Assembly: GCA_002989075.1 (NCBI GenBank)
Contig: PSQN01000010.1
Span: 62,001-126,000, forward strand
DNA length: 64,000 nucleotides
Direction: 5' to 3'
DNA from: Arthonia radiata
Taxonomy: Eukaryota > Ascomycota > Arthoniomycetes > Arthoniales > Arthoniaceae
In this document: positions 21,957 through 33,541 of the stretch, in pieces
How positions within the stretch are numbered: the first letter of the stretch is position 1
Layout: every line of letters starts with the position of its first letter
Position numbers and translations under genes: made by a program
The notes under the pieces: generated by a model
Databases searched by the model: none
What the model was told of the DNA's origin: nothing
Seen by the model: the letters and a program-made list of their open reading frames with translations, nothing else

Positions 21957-23150
21957 CGAGGGTGATATTGTTGATTTCCACTTACTGTCAAAGACAGAGG
22001 TGTACTTTCGGAAGCTTGGTTGACGCTCTTTTGTATCATGTCGGCAAGATCGAAGCTAGACGCCAATGTCCCTGCTTCGTCGCGTTTGCAGTCGCAATCT
22101 GTGGTGTGTAGGCCAGCTCCGTCCGAACAGTAGAGCGGCACCCCAGGCGATGCGTCCATGCCTACTATCCTCTGGACTACGTGGCTGCGAGCCGGACCCC
22201 TCACGGCATCGCTGTAGTCCTCAAGTAGGTTTGTCAAGCCAAGCTGTAGTTGCGCAAGCGCAAGCCAACGACGTTCAGAGCAAGCGTTGCCGCAAGCCTT
22301 ATCATGTCTGAGAGCGGGTGAGGAAGTAGGGTAAGCGTCGGAGACGTAATGGCGAACTATCACCCCTCATGCGTGCTTTTGCAATCGGGTCGCCGATGAT
22401 CTTGCCCCAGGCCCGCGAGCAAGAACGATGGTCGAGGGAAAGCTGCACATCCATGTCGATAGTCATTGGAGGTGGATCGTTTCTGCATCTCTGCAAAAGT
22501 GTCACCAGATCCCTGTATCGAGTCGCTGACTGATGGTTTCGCGTTCGAGAGAGGATCAGCTCACTTATCCTTCACGGAGAGCACGCGCAGTGGACCTCAA
22601 ACGGGCTGGACAGTACTGCATTGTGACGGAGTCTTACACCGATACGTCGAAACATCATGTCGACACAACGAAGTTAGACGCCAACTGTCCCTGCAACGCT
22701 GGTCGTGTGCCGATAGCTCAGAGACCCGATCCCAACTCCTCTTTCGAGGGGAAGGGAGACTGAAGCCACGAGGAGCTGGCACAACCATGTCTAACATCCC
22801 TTGGAAAGAATCACTCCGGCCCCACTCCGGAGTGATTCTTTCCATCAGCCAGATGAGTTGACCCTCAAACGAAGATTCCGACGACTCTCCTGTGCTAGCA
22901 AATGGAACTTCAGAGAGCACTAGAACTCTGCCCAACGCGGCGGCCCCGGGTCCGCGGTTAGGACTTACAAGAACCACCGATACTACTGTCTTCTCGGCCT
23001 TCGTGCTAGCGGTTGCATTGTGGATGGTTTGAGACGAAGCGCGATAACGCATGTTGAGCGAAAGGAGAAACGGGCACGACGGGGTTCAAGAAATTGGAAC
23101 AAAGGCGCGAGGCAGAGGCGCTATCGCATTTGTAGCTAGTGTATTGGCTA
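21957..23150 (-). repeat. Decayed duplicated sequence, copy B (inverted partner of 18220-19965)
   Basis: Inverted and shorter partner of copy A. The homology runs from the TTTCCACTTACTGTC block near 21975 to a GCGAGGC..GCGCTATC block near 23105-23130, past the conserved start at about 23052 with its GTAAGTCCTAA donor. A segment close to TAGACGCCAA..TGTCCCTGC occurs twice within this copy (about 22058 and 22675), so the ancestral sequence may itself have had internal repeats. The copy is clearly broken. Orientation is given by the conserved start. Family not recognised. Confidence 0.7.
22802..22844. repeat. Perfect 18-bp inverted repeat (hairpin)
   Basis: Arms 22802-22819 and 22827-22844 are perfectly complementary (TGGAAAGAATCACTCCGG) around a 7-nt spacer. 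The palindrome is in copy B of the decayed duplication, and I do not find it in copy A. It could be a small insertion, a fold-back remnant or a local inverted duplication. Confidence 0.85.
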
Positions 23151-23543
23151 CGATCGCTTGCCGCCCCCGCTCATGGCTTTCAGCAGAGCATCTGTGTAGC
23201 GTAAGCAAATCCGTAATTGCGAGTCTATATAGCAACGCCAGTTCTTCAGTCTCTCTACAGTTACCACCAATATCATGCTGGCCCTACGCAACCGCTCGAA
23301 ATCTGGCACATCGGGTTGTCCGACCAGCGCTTTGCGGTCGGCAATCTATCCTGACACGCGCTCCGATAGGGCTACTAGCATGGTCACGTGAGTACTCTTG
23401 GCATACCGTGAAACCGAGGATCTATGCAAGACCAGCGTTGACGTGGCACTGTGACAGCAGCTCCCATGTTTGAATACGGTTCAGAAACGACTAATTCTAG
23501 GCAGCGCCATCAACTTGGCCCCTCAAAGCATCCCACTACAGTC

Positions 23544-24818
23544 TTAGATCCAAGACATGTCCGCTCCGACCTTTCTAGCAGCGGCCAATGCGCTATACCA
23601 ATTGAAGAGCCCCTGTTGAGCCTTCTCATCCTGCGTCCATTCATCCCAGCCGTCTTCATTCTCCGGCACCGGCATTGCCAGTGTAGCGACCTCGAGCTTG
23701 GCCCTCGCTCGTGCAACTTTTGCCTTCTCTGCCGCAGCCTCGAGGACTTGTTTAGAGGGACCCTCGGCGCTCTGACCTGCGCCACCTTTGAAGTCCACGT
23801 CGAGATTCGTTTCAATAGCGTCCGGGAGATCCTGAACTGTTGGGAGGGACGGCATGTGAACAATCTGCATCTCTCTCCGAATAAGAAAGCAATGCGTAGA
23901 ATGAACCGGCGGTGCTTTACGTCTCAGCGTTTGGATGATGGCGTCCTTCTCCTTCTCCACAGCTGTGCCGACTTCCATCTCATCGCCTTCTAGCTGAACG
24001 TACAGCTCGGGGTAATATGGCGTTGATGCTTTTGGCAGGACGAGAGGGCGAGTTTTCTTGTCTACGCGCTGGAATCCGCTGATGGTGGTTGTTAGCATGT
24101 CACAGTAATGCCCATGATTGAGGTGGTATACCGATATTGGATCGTCTTTGGCTTGCCCACTCCCGATTCGACGCACACGAGCACTTTAATCGAGCCCATA
24201 GCGTCTTCATCAAACGCAACTTCCTTGGCGAACTTGAGTCCAGCGTTCTTGTTGCTGTCTTGTGCAACCATGTCGCCCTTCCACCACTTTCCGCCTTGTG
24301 TCATGAATACTTTCGAGATTTCACCCTATCATACTACTGTCAGTGCTTGCAGATGCGTAGAGGGGTTGAGAACCACGCAACTTACACTGTGGACCTTCAA
24401 CTGATTCGTGATCTGATTTTTAATGGCCTCGTGGACGACAATATAGTGTACGCTGTCTTCGATGATCACGGCAATGAGCACCTTGCGATTTGCGGGAGCT
24501 CGGACGGCATATTGGACGGAAAGGTAGTCTCCTTCATCCACAGCCACATAGCTCTTGCACTGACGCGATTCATCTATTGCTTTCTCCTCCGCGATTTGGT
24601 TGCCCTTTTTGAGGAGGACTAAGGCCTAGAGCGCTACGTGTCAGCACGATCAATTTTGAGAGAGCACACACGAGAGTGTGTTACGCTCTGAGAATGGGCG
24701 TATTAGGGCAGCGCCTCCACTTGAGCGACCGAGAACCCCTGACAAATGAGTATAAGACACGGTGCAGAGGCTGTAGATTCACCTGCACGCCCTGACTGTT
24801 TGGCTTCGTCAGACCCAT
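23544..24818 (-). CDS. Conserved hypothetical protein (possibly DUF7918-like)
   Basis: Four exons on the minus strand: 24783-24818, 24386-24625, 24132-24325 and 23544-24078 (334 residues). Introns 2 and 3 are 60 and 53 nt with GTAAGT/GTATAC donors and TAG/CAG acceptors. Intron 1 is longer (157 nt), and the 12-residue first exon is the least sure part. The N-terminal 200 residues look like a beta-rich domain (VDEGDYLSVQYAV, GGKWWKGDMVAQD, MGSIKVLVCVESG). This arrangement of strand-rich, KVYV-like segments is reminiscent of the fungal DUF7918 family, but I cannot confirm it. The C-terminal part is helical and ends in a charged, Ala/Lys-rich region and EDGWDEWTQDEKAQ. Role unknown. Confidence 0.7.
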
Positions 24819-24894
24819 TTTCGTGGAAGGTGTAAGTTTGATGATGAAAGAGGTTTCAAACAGCGCGACAGATGAAGGTGCGAAGATGACGCGT

Positions 24895-24900
24895 CACGTG
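24895..24900. promoter_or_regulatory. CACGTG site upstream of the 23544-24818 gene
   Basis: CACGTG core (context CGTCACGTGCG) 77 nt before the minus-strand start at 24818. It is also only 85 nt from the 3' end of the next gene, so the promoter is compact. Confidence 0.35.
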
Positions 24901-24984
24901 CGAGTTGTCATAAATCTTGGCGAGAAAGGTGTGAGGACGCCTGCCCCTGTGTAACGAGACTGGCCACTTCTCTCGTCAGCTCTT

Positions 24985-27513
24985 TTAGCGCGCCAGAAGC
25001 AGCTCACCTGATCGCAGCTTCGTCGAGCCATCCGTCAGTGTCAAATGAACGCCAAACCATGCGCCACCGCCAGCTCTCTTCCTGTACCTTGTCAATGTCG
25101 TAAGCGGCTCGCCGTTGCTTGCCCTTCCTCCGGTGCCAAGGTCTGTGCAAACTACCTGACACCGACGACAGGGGCCCAGCACTTTGAAGTGCTGCTCATG
25201 GCCGGCATCGTTCAAATCGTTTTTCATTAGCGACTTCCATCTTTCTTCTGTGTAGGGCGAGCATGATGAGGATAGAACGAGATTAGGCCGAAAAGCGAGG
25301 GGGCCAGTAGGGCAAGACTGAGAGTAATTCTGTCGGATGTGCTCGTTAAGGTCGGTCAGGCTCTGTTGCGTGATAGCTAACATGGCTGATTCGTTGGATA
25401 GACTCAAAATTGGAACGGTGAGATCGCCAAGTTGACCTGCATGCTGAGTCCCCGCGTGCCGGATTCCAACTCCAGCACTGCGACAAACGCGAGCCAAATG
25501 ACAAGGTACGCTCAAATGATCGCTCAATAGATCAGAGATGGCTTTGTCGTCGTAGATACCAAGTCCACGCTTGTTGCTGGAAGAGACGGGGACCAGATGA
25601 TCTGAGCTTGTACGGTCAGATGAACACGGATCTTGAGAAAGTGGCACTGAAAATGCATGTTCCCCGGCGCCAGTCCCAGATACAGGCCCAAGCCGTGACT
25701 GGCGAAGGCGCACACGCAGCAAGCCACAGTCAAAGTCAATCGTAGGCTCGATCAACGTCATGCGAGGATGTCGCTTCTGGGTCAGGATGTCCTGAGAACC
25801 AGCATGGACAATGCACCATTCTCGATCCCACTCTAGGCCTTGGCGGCTGACGGGCCAGCTTGAGGTAGGTGAAACAATGAAGGCACCACAAGATTTGATC
25901 GGATAGACAAAGATCTGCAAGATCTCTATGGAGCATGTTGAGGTGCTTTGTACATTCATGTTCCGGTCTTGGTGTGTGGTATATCGATTGTCAGGCTCCG
26001 CAAACAAAGTCTTGACGAAAGTCACCAACTTGCATACGTCTTGTGTGGTGCTCATGGCGCCCAAGCTAGCACGCAGAACGCCTGTAGGTCTACCATCGAC
26101 GACGTCGTGCTCAGCTCCGCATTTATGGCCAGCGGAAAGGTTACGCCTCAGGTCGCGAGGCGCGAGAGCAAGAGCTTCAGCTACGCCTCCCGGGTTGCAT
26201 AAGCCGCCGCTGCGCATATGAATGTTGTGCAGACTCGCCAGTCGATCGACCTCCGTGCAACTGATGACACTGCCGCCGCTGTCGAGAACGTTGAAAGCAA
26301 CGACTGGCCCTTGCTCTGAAAGGTCCCTCAGGGCCGTATAGAGCTTGCACACTGGCTGACCGTTTTTATGCTGTAGGTTTTCCAGAGACAAACCCAGCTG
26401 CTGTGTTAGACTCGCAGTATGCTGAGCTATGGCGGCGAAGGAGCTGTACAACGCCTCGTGCACTTTCAAGGCGATGTGAAGAGCGGTGATATTGTGGACA
26501 GGCAAAGTACCGTCTTCAAGAGCAGCGTGAATGGAGGTTGTCTTTGAGATGTGCCACTGCTCTTGTAAGCATGCGACCATGTCCACTGTGCCGCCACCGA
26601 AGTAGCTCCGCTTGTGAAGAACGTGAGCGCAAGTCTTTCGAACGATCAGGGCTCCGATCTCCGGGAAGCCAAACATCTTGTAGAAGCTGAGCACGGTAAA
26701 GTCTGGGGCCGCGTCTGGATCAGACAGATCAAAAGGGCAAGTTGAGACAAGCGCGGCCGCATCCAGTAGTGTGTATCTGCGAGGAGCGGGGGCATGACGC
26801 GCTTGCTTCGCCCATGACAGAGGCAGTCGTCGCCCGCTCATGTTGGACTGTGCGGGCCACGAGAACAGTTCCAACGGGTGTTCACGTAACTCATTTTCAG
26901 GGTCTGTGTCGTTGCTAACGCTGGATGAATCAGACGTGAACGTGGAAGCACGGGGTGATGAGCTCGCAGCTGATCCGGTATACGAGTCTGACGAACACTG
27001 CTTTGGCGAAATAGAAGAGCCGTTCGAAGGAGAAGAGGGAGCACGGTCATTTCGCAGAAGCCAATCTTGAACTTCTTCGTCTGTCTCAAAGCACCTTCGT
27101 CCTGCCGTGGCTACTTCTCGAGCACCGATCAAGCTCGTGTGAGAGTCCTTGTGGTAGCCATACCAAAAGCCAGCGGGATTAGGTCTCAAACAATCTACTA
27201 CAAGCTTCGCACCGGCTGTAGCATTGGCCACGAACACCAAGTCGAAGTGCGCAGGATCGGCATTGAACAGCTGCAGTGCTGCCAGCCTAGATCTCTCAAC
27301 AGCCTCCGTTGAAAGCTGGGAAGAAGACGAATTCGAATGAGGGTTGCCATAAAGGTTATGTAGCATGTCATTCGAAAAGCGTTCGATGAGTGATTTTGCA
27401 GCAGGAGGTTTGCCGGCATGATCAAGATATACAGCATCTTTCATCATCGGGTATTCAGTGAGTCTAATTTGCTGGATCCGCTCGATGTAACTTTGTTCCT
27501 GATCGGATGCCAT
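24985..27513 (-). CDS. hxB: Molybdenum cofactor sulfurase (HxB/MOCOS type)
   Basis: Single exon, 842 residues from the ATG at 27513. An in-frame GTG further upstream is not needed. The enzyme moves sulfur from cysteine onto the molybdenum cofactor, activating xanthine dehydrogenase and similar hydroxylases. The N-terminal half is a class V aminotransferase (NifS-like) domain with YLDHAGKPP, NPHSNSSSS and the PLP-lysine segment SFYKMFGFPEIGALIV. The C-terminal half is a MOSC domain: beta-barrel N-part IFVYPIKSCGAF, LEWDREWCIVHAGSQ and the end motif GPCRRCQVVC. A Ser-rich insertion (about residues 178-215) lies inside the aminotransferase domain. Length and domain order fit the family. In Aspergillus hxB serves purine use. 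Confidence 0.93.
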   Translation of the reverse strand: MASDQEQSYIERIQQIRLTEYPMMKDAVYLDHAGKPPAAKSLIERFSNDMLHNLYGNPHSNSSSSQLSTEAVERSRLAALQLFNADPAHFDLVFVANATAGAKLVVDCLRPNPAGFWYGYHKDSHTSLIGAREVATAGRRCFETDEEVQDWLLRNDRAPSSPSNGSSISPKQCSSDSYTGSAASSSPRASTFTSDSSSVSNDTDPENELREHPLELFSWPAQSNMSGRRLPLSWAKQARHAPAPRRYTLLDAAALVSTCPFDLSDPDAAPDFTVLSFYKMFGFPEIGALIVRKTCAHVLHKRSYFGGGTVDMVACLQEQWHISKTTSIHAALEDGTLPVHNITALHIALKVHEALYSSFAAIAQHTASLTQQLGLSLENLQHKNGQPVCKLYTALRDLSEQGPVVAFNVLDSGGSVISCTEVDRLASLHNIHMRSGGLCNPGGVAEALALAPRDLRRNLSAGHKCGAEHDVVDGRPTGVLRASLGAMSTTQDVCKLVTFVKTLFAEPDNRYTTHQDRNMNVQSTSTCSIEILQIFVYPIKSCGAFIVSPTSSWPVSRQGLEWDREWCIVHAGSQDILTQKRHPRMTLIEPTIDFDCGLLRVRLRQSRLGPVSGTGAGEHAFSVPLSQDPCSSDRTSSDHLVPVSSSNKRGLGIYDDKAISDLLSDHLSVPCHLARVCRSAGVGIRHAGTQHAGQLGDLTVPILSLSNESAMLAITQQSLTDLNEHIRQNYSQSCPTGPLAFRPNLVLSSSCSPYTEERWKSLMKNDLNDAGHEQHFKVLGPCRRCQVVCTDLGTGGRASNGEPLTTLTRYRKRAGGGAWFGVHLTLTDGSTKLRSGELLLAR

Positions 27514-27868
27514 GGTGAGGTGGGAAACAGAGACGTCTTCGCAAGATAACGTCTTCACTAGCCGTGGTCGTCGTATAATGTTAGGAAAGGCGCAGACAAG
27601 AGCAATGTCATGACTTTAGATCCGCAGCGGACGCAGTGTCAGATCTCCGAGCAAAAGCAGACCAAGGTGTAGGGTGTCAAGAAAAAGCGATGTTGTTGAA
27701 GAGCGATGAGGTCGAGATACAGGAGATAGGGCGGGATAGACTATACCCTTTCTGGAATGACCATACCGACGCCGTTATACTTCCGTTCTAGGCACCTCAC
27801 GACAATCAGATCTTATTCCTCTAATTTCCTTCTCCGTTCTTCATCTCTATTTCCAACATGTACGATAT
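27514..27868. other. Upstream region of the cofactor sulfurase gene
   Basis: About 355 bases, presumably the hxB promoter and leader plus the 3' UTR of the next minus-strand gene. No further feature seen. Confidence 0.5.
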
Positions 27869-29742
27869 TCACGAGAGTCGAACACAGTCACCGGAGCTTG
27901 CTATCATCTTACCCACCACAACAAAGCCTCCGACAGCCGGTATGAAGAAAATCGACGATGCCGACAGCAACCCCACCCTCCAGCGCCAGGAGATGCCCTT
28001 GATATCCTTGACAGACTGTATCCATGGACCGACCAGCTTGTTTATGAATGTCCACGCCAATATCCACGACCGTTGAGTCTCCGTGCTCTGTCCTGGTTTG
28101 TATCGGGAGAAGTACCCAATGACGATGAGCGACAATGAAGCTACAGACACCTTCAGCACAAACCTTACTATGAATTGCAAGAGTCTTCGGAATGACCCAA
28201 GATAACCAAGCCAAGCGATGCATGTGGTATTGTCCATGACGCCGGAGCTGGGGGTCTTAAGCGCTGAAAGCCAGCTGAATTGCCGAGCATGGCCTTCTGC
28301 ACGCCTGTCTTCTCGGTTGCTCCTTCGCTCAAGTTCCGAACAGATAGGAATGAGGAGTCGCACGTCTAAGTTGGGTTGCGTTTTTGCATCTGGTTCTCTT
28401 CTCGAGGTCATCGACGTTTCCACAGTGACTTGCGTCTTGTGCATCGCCGCACTTGGTGGCAAACCCTCATAATGTTGGCTTTCCACAACACGTGCTGTGT
28501 TCACAGCACCTGCTTCTGAAACATCCTTCTCGATGCTGCTTCTGGGCTTCGGTCCGAAATACGATTCGGAGGGCCATACAGCTGACGCGATTGCCTTCCT
28601 GGAAACAATAGCAGATCCAACCACGCCATCAAACTTCGCACCGCGCCGCTCGGCTTCCTCCATGATGTCGGTGCGGACTATATGCATCGATGAATAGTCT
28701 CCGGTTGCGAGATGACCGAGGACATTCACAAGCGACATGACCGAGTAGTGTGTAACCGTCAACCCATAGGCTACAAACCCAAAACGTTCAAGTTGGTCTC
28801 CCCGAACATCATAGAGCGTCGAGGCTGCGTAAACCGTCTGGAAGAGAGCTACTATCGCTTTCACGGAGCCAAAGGATGAAGCCACCCGATACTCATCCTC
28901 CAGTATAGTGTCTCTGGGCAGAAACGCTAGCGCAAAACCCTCCGGTAGTATACACTGGCCCTCAATCTTTCGATCGGCCACATTGAAGACATAGCTTGGC
29001 CCGGAATATCGCCAAATATGACCCACGTCTTCCAGGCAGGACGACGCGAGCAGTAACTTCGTTCTAGGCCATGTTTCGGTGAGGAAAGCGCACAGATAAC
29101 CTGCAGGGGTAGACTGCTCACCTCAGTCCAAGATACTCCTGATGAGCCTCATTCACGATCCATGTATATGTTCGACTTGCTACAGCAACAATGAGAACGC
29201 ACTCGCAAGCAGCGCAAGCCATTATGAACACTTACATGCAGACAACCCATTGCACGGATCAACGACACGGACATCTCGAATGACGTCCCCTGGCCGCGGC
29301 TGCCAGTACTTTGTCCGCACCACGACGCATAAAGCGCCCGCGTGTGCAGCACGCTCAAGCTCGGAGCCTCTTCTCCAGCGCGCGCACCGGAAGATCGCAT
29401 CCAAAGCCCTGATCATGCCTGTCGTTGGACACAGAAAGGCCCACAAAGCTGTCACAATGGTATCCCACGCCATCTCTCCGGGCACCGATTTGACCTAATG
29501 CAGGAGTCAACCAGTGCACTGATCAGAAGGAACGCGCCTCCACGCACAGTCGCGGCATGGGTCACATAATTGGCGAAGATGAAGATAAACACATCCCAAG
29601 CAGAAGCGGGCACACAGAGTGTTTTCGTCGCGGCAAAGAAGGTGGACTCCTCCGGAACAGCGATGGTAAGGTTCTTCAGGTATGCCGGAGCTGCTAGTGT
29701 TACTAGGGTGACAAGGAAGAAGCTGACTATTCGGACGCTCAT
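27869..29742 (-). CDS. Multi-pass membrane protein of unknown function
   Basis: Four exons on the minus strand. The last three are well defined: 29236 up to about 29484, 29122-29179 and 27869-29063. The first starts at 29742 and its donor is uncertain (between about 29485 and 29560). The start encodes a signal peptide or first membrane helix (MSVRIVSFFLVTLVTLA). Then come FIFIFANYVTHAATV, a helix with GMIRALDAIFRCARW, the short exon YTWIVNEAHQEYLGL, and CLEDVGHIWRYSGPSYVFNVADRK in the last exon. Two hydrophobic segments lie near the C-terminus. Such proteins recur widely in Pezizomycotina as far as I recall, without assigned function. The first junction is the main doubt. Confidence 0.7.
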
Positions 29743-31437
29743 GATATTTCGCAAACGATGTTGCGTTATCGCCACTGATCATGCAAAGATAGGCAATGCT
29801 TAAGATGAATTTCGATGGCATACTAGACAGGCATTTAATGCAGATAGGTGATTTATCTATGGAGCAGGCTGTGCAGCCATCATGCAGGCCAAGCGCTTGC
29901 GATGTTGACCGATCTGTTCGCCTTGCAGTGACCACATGGTCTTATTAGTCGATGCGGCGCAAATATTGACCTCTGATTGGCTCCCTCCTCGCTTAGATAG
30001 GAAGCAACCGACCGGACAGGATATGCTTCCCAACTTCAGTGCAGTTCGTTGCCTCGACAGCTTCTAATGATTCTTACGTCAGTCGCATGCATACTGGTCT
30101 GACAATTCATAGTTAATCATGTGCAAACCATGCAGGATGTATCGACTAGCTCTTTATCAAAACGGGCAGCCTCCCAAAGTGCACAGCTTCACGAACTGCA
30201 CTTGTCTATATAGCTCTTCGCAAATCAATCACGCAGCCTATTTTAGATGTGCTGCCTCAGCGCTGTCTTCGAGCATGCCCTACAGTGCCGCTCGCACCAT
30301 GTTAGTACCCCAATTCTGGCATAGACACAGCGCAGACTTCGCCATTGCCGTCCACACGACCTTGATCTCCTTGCACGCGGCAACCATTGAGCTCCGCTTA
30401 CTGTTCAATCTTTCGGCTTATAACAACCGCACTTCACTCGCTGTCCACAACCTTGTCCCATCATCGCCTCCGCCTTCAAAATCCCAGGCCGCTGTCCCTC
30501 CCACATCCTCGGTCCACAGGTGACGGGCAGCGTTCCCAATGCTCTTCAGCACAAAGTTCTCTCATAATCGTGATGGACGGCGTTGTACTTGCAAAGCACA
30601 CGGTGTCGCCATCGCGAGTAATGAACGCAGTATCAAGGTCACAGGCGCGTTGGAGCAAGCTCGCAAAGTGAAGGCTCAGCGAGTGGCGGGGCAAGATTTG
30701 GTCTCGGAGACCACTTCCGGTGCAGATCAACGACGGTACTGTAGGCGCTGTGCGTTTTACAGTGGTGTAGCAAAGCCGCTGGAAGCTCTTTACTGGGAAG
30801 TTGAAGGTGCACACAATTTTCTACGTCAGGGTAAGCATTGGAAGCTCTGGCAGGTTTATGATGCTTATGATAGATTTAGGACTTCAATGAACGCGAGCAT
30901 TAGCCGTATATTTGGGTTCGGGAATTGATCGTAAACGCTGTATGTACTTCGCTCTTCTAGTGTATCTGCCTGAAAAGAGTTGCGTCCGCGTTCCCGAAGG
31001 GTTGAGAAATAGAATCAAGCGTGCTGAATGAATGCCAAACCCACCTCCACATACCCTTTCTCTGCTTTGGTTGCAGGCCCCACACCTTTGGCGTTTGTTG
31101 CAAGCAATGATCTTTCGTCTTTTCTTCCGAAGTAGCCCTTCTAAGAGTCATGTCGAGGACGGGCTCAAAGATCTGCAAAAAGTTGCCATTCGGATGCGCG
31201 CAGAGACTAATTCTTGAAATAATGTTGATGTACAGCTGAGGCGTGGATACAGGAGTACGAGAGATTTTGCACGCAGTATCAATATTTCAAAGAACCAAAT
31301 TCAGCGCCAAGCCAACGCACAGCCGGGCTCGTCCCCAACGTCGCAGACGGCATGTGAGTCGTCAGCACACACGTTGTTGCTTTTACATGAGCCCTCGCTT
31401 ATGTTGACTGCGTGACAAGCATTAGATTGTAATCGAC
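29743..31437. other. Gene-poor region
   Basis: About 1.7 kb. Frames of 134 codons (30119-30523, plus) and 129 codons (30539-30928, plus) exist but have no known motif and no clear splice context. They may be chance frames, so I do not call them. No repeats seen. Confidence 0.45.
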
Positions 31438-32488
31438 TTATGGCAAAGGGAGAAACTGACTCTGTTCAACTTGCCAAGTTTTTCCACCGTCGCCGGAATA
31501 TGGTTGGGAGTAAGTTGCGCCGGGCGAGTCGACAGAAGTGGGGAACATCGGCACTGCAGTATCCAGGATAATCCTCAGATTGGTGTATCTGTGCGCAGGT
31601 ATGACCCCGCTGCTCTGGCACCCACACTCTGCTTTGAGCCATAACTGCCAGGGGGCGTCATAACTTTCGGTCTTAGCTTCGCGTTCGGCTGTACCTCAAG
31701 TAGTCAGCTATTTTGTCTGATATTGGTTAACACGCCAGAGCAAAAACAAGGCGCAAGTAAAAGTTGATGACTTACGACATTCTACAATTGTCGTTTCTGA
31801 TTGGTATGGAAAGTCTATTGTCGAGTTTAGTTCAGTCATAGCTGTCTCTGGTACAAATGTGTCTTGGTGTATCGTTTAGCAAATCATCGTCTGAAGCGAA
31901 TGGCACACATACAGTTCAGGCGGATAGTTCGTCCGTTAACGATCTGCAATCTGTCTTCGACTGACGATGCGGAATCTTCATAGCAGCTGCGAAGCATGCA
32001 CCATTCATTTGATTCAGCAGATGAATTGCCAGAGCACCTGTTGATACAATGAGAAAGTATTGCAGATCATTACGCCAACAGTAACTTACACCTTGCTGGA
32101 TGACTTCGTCACGATGATCAGAGAACTGCGAAGAATTTGCGTGCTATCCACCCAATCTGTGACGTTCTGGCGGTGTCAGTAAACTGCACTGTTGCTGCAT
32201 GTGATGGGCGCATACGGATGTCTCGATAGACGGGGCGAAAGATAGTGTTCCATTAACTTCGACTGGTCCACTGGGGAGCTGCAAGTCTGCTGCTACGGCG
32301 AGTAGAGTCGCATTGAAGCGTTCTGATCCGATAGACCACCATGATGGGCCCACGCCCACGTGGCCTGGAGGCCAAGGACCGTTGCAACCAGGTTTGTTGG
32401 ACAATATGCAAGGGTCGGGGTCGTAAGCAACAGTGTACGGAATAGACAAGAGCGAGAGTATAAAAATCTTCACACTGGTGAGTATCAT
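31438..32488 (-). CDS. Secreted protein of unknown function, five exons
   Basis: Exons on the minus strand: 32216-32488, 32090-32166, 31913-32037, 31776-31862 and 31438-31694 (272 residues). All four introns (48-82 nt) begin GTATG or GTAAG and end in AG, and all junction phases agree. This strongly supports a real gene, although no exon after the first is a long frame. The N-terminus is a clear signal peptide (MILTSVKIFILSLLSIPYTVA). The mature protein has several N-glycosylation sites (NATL, NGTL, NVTD, NSSA, NYTF, NSTI) and Cys in spaced pairs, including CILSNKPGC, WCMLRSC and ECGC. I know no family for it. A secreted or cell-surface role is inferred. It could be a species-restricted effector candidate, but nothing shows that. 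Confidence 0.82.
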
Positions 32489-33541
32489 CGTTGCCAGTCG
32501 CTCACAAGGATAAATGCTCTGTAGCTCAGACCTGCGTTCGATGTGGAAGGGTGAGTTCTGTGCCCTGTAATCTCATTCTCACCTTTAGTGCATTGCGATA
32601 CCTTCTTCTTTGCAAAGCATCATCCGAGAGCAAGGCTGCTCGCAAGCCGCGCGTCCGTGTATCAAGGGCATCGAGAACAGGCAGTCGACAGGCACTACAG
32701 TCCAGCGCGGTTGCAAAATCCGTGTGAGGAGTTCCACTTCTCGCCCAGGTGGCCCCGTGTAATTTAAATATCACTCAGGCAGCCAGATGTGTTGGTTCTA
32801 AAGTTGTGATGCGACGGTCTACGCTAAAGCGCCCGTCGATTTGAGAGACGGATACTAGCTCCAATAACGAGGATACCTACCTGCAGAATATGCAAGTCTA
32901 GGGAGTGGACTGTGCCTCGATGCAATACAGGCAGATACGTTAGGCCGTCTGTGCCCGCATCTGAATGAGAGCATGCATCGCCGGAACATACTATAACTAT
33001 TGCCTTGTGATTCCGAAACGTGCAGCTTGTATCATTCTTCTGTTGCAGCGATATATCAGAGCATGGCTACCTAGCGTTCCATGAGAGCCCGCCTTCTCAA
33101 AACGCTAATGAGACTCTTCGATATTATCGTTCGCATCACCTGTTTCACTCGACCGGAATTTGACTGCAAGTCATGCGGCAAGGCGCGGCAAATATACGTG
33201 TACGCAGTGTCTCGTAGTACTTTGTATTGCATGCCAATTTGCTGAGTGGCTCTCACGAGTGGCTGATAATGCCCTGCTATTGCAAACAGGCGTTACGCCG
33301 AAACATCACATCTACTCTCTCAAGACGGCGGCGGCACGCGAGGCTGATTTGTACTACATCTTCATCGCCATTGTGGAGGCAGAATGTCTGCTGCATACTA
33401 CGTTGGCCTTGATGATGAGACGATGTAAAGACTGGCTCCAGCCAGCTCATGGGAGCCGGCAGCCGCCTTCGAAATAGATTACACCTGTACCGTTTCGACA
33501 TCCACCCTTTTGCTTGAAATCTTTCTCTTCCATTGATAGTC
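32489..33541. other. Intergenic region
   Basis: About 1 kb between two divergent genes, thus holding both promoters. Open frames such as 33160-33477 have no support. Confidence 0.5.

Noticed and set aside
30119-30928. Two adjacent plus-strand frames (134 and 129 codons)
   Set aside because: No domain, no signal peptide, no convincing intron between them; could be chance in G/C-balanced DNA.
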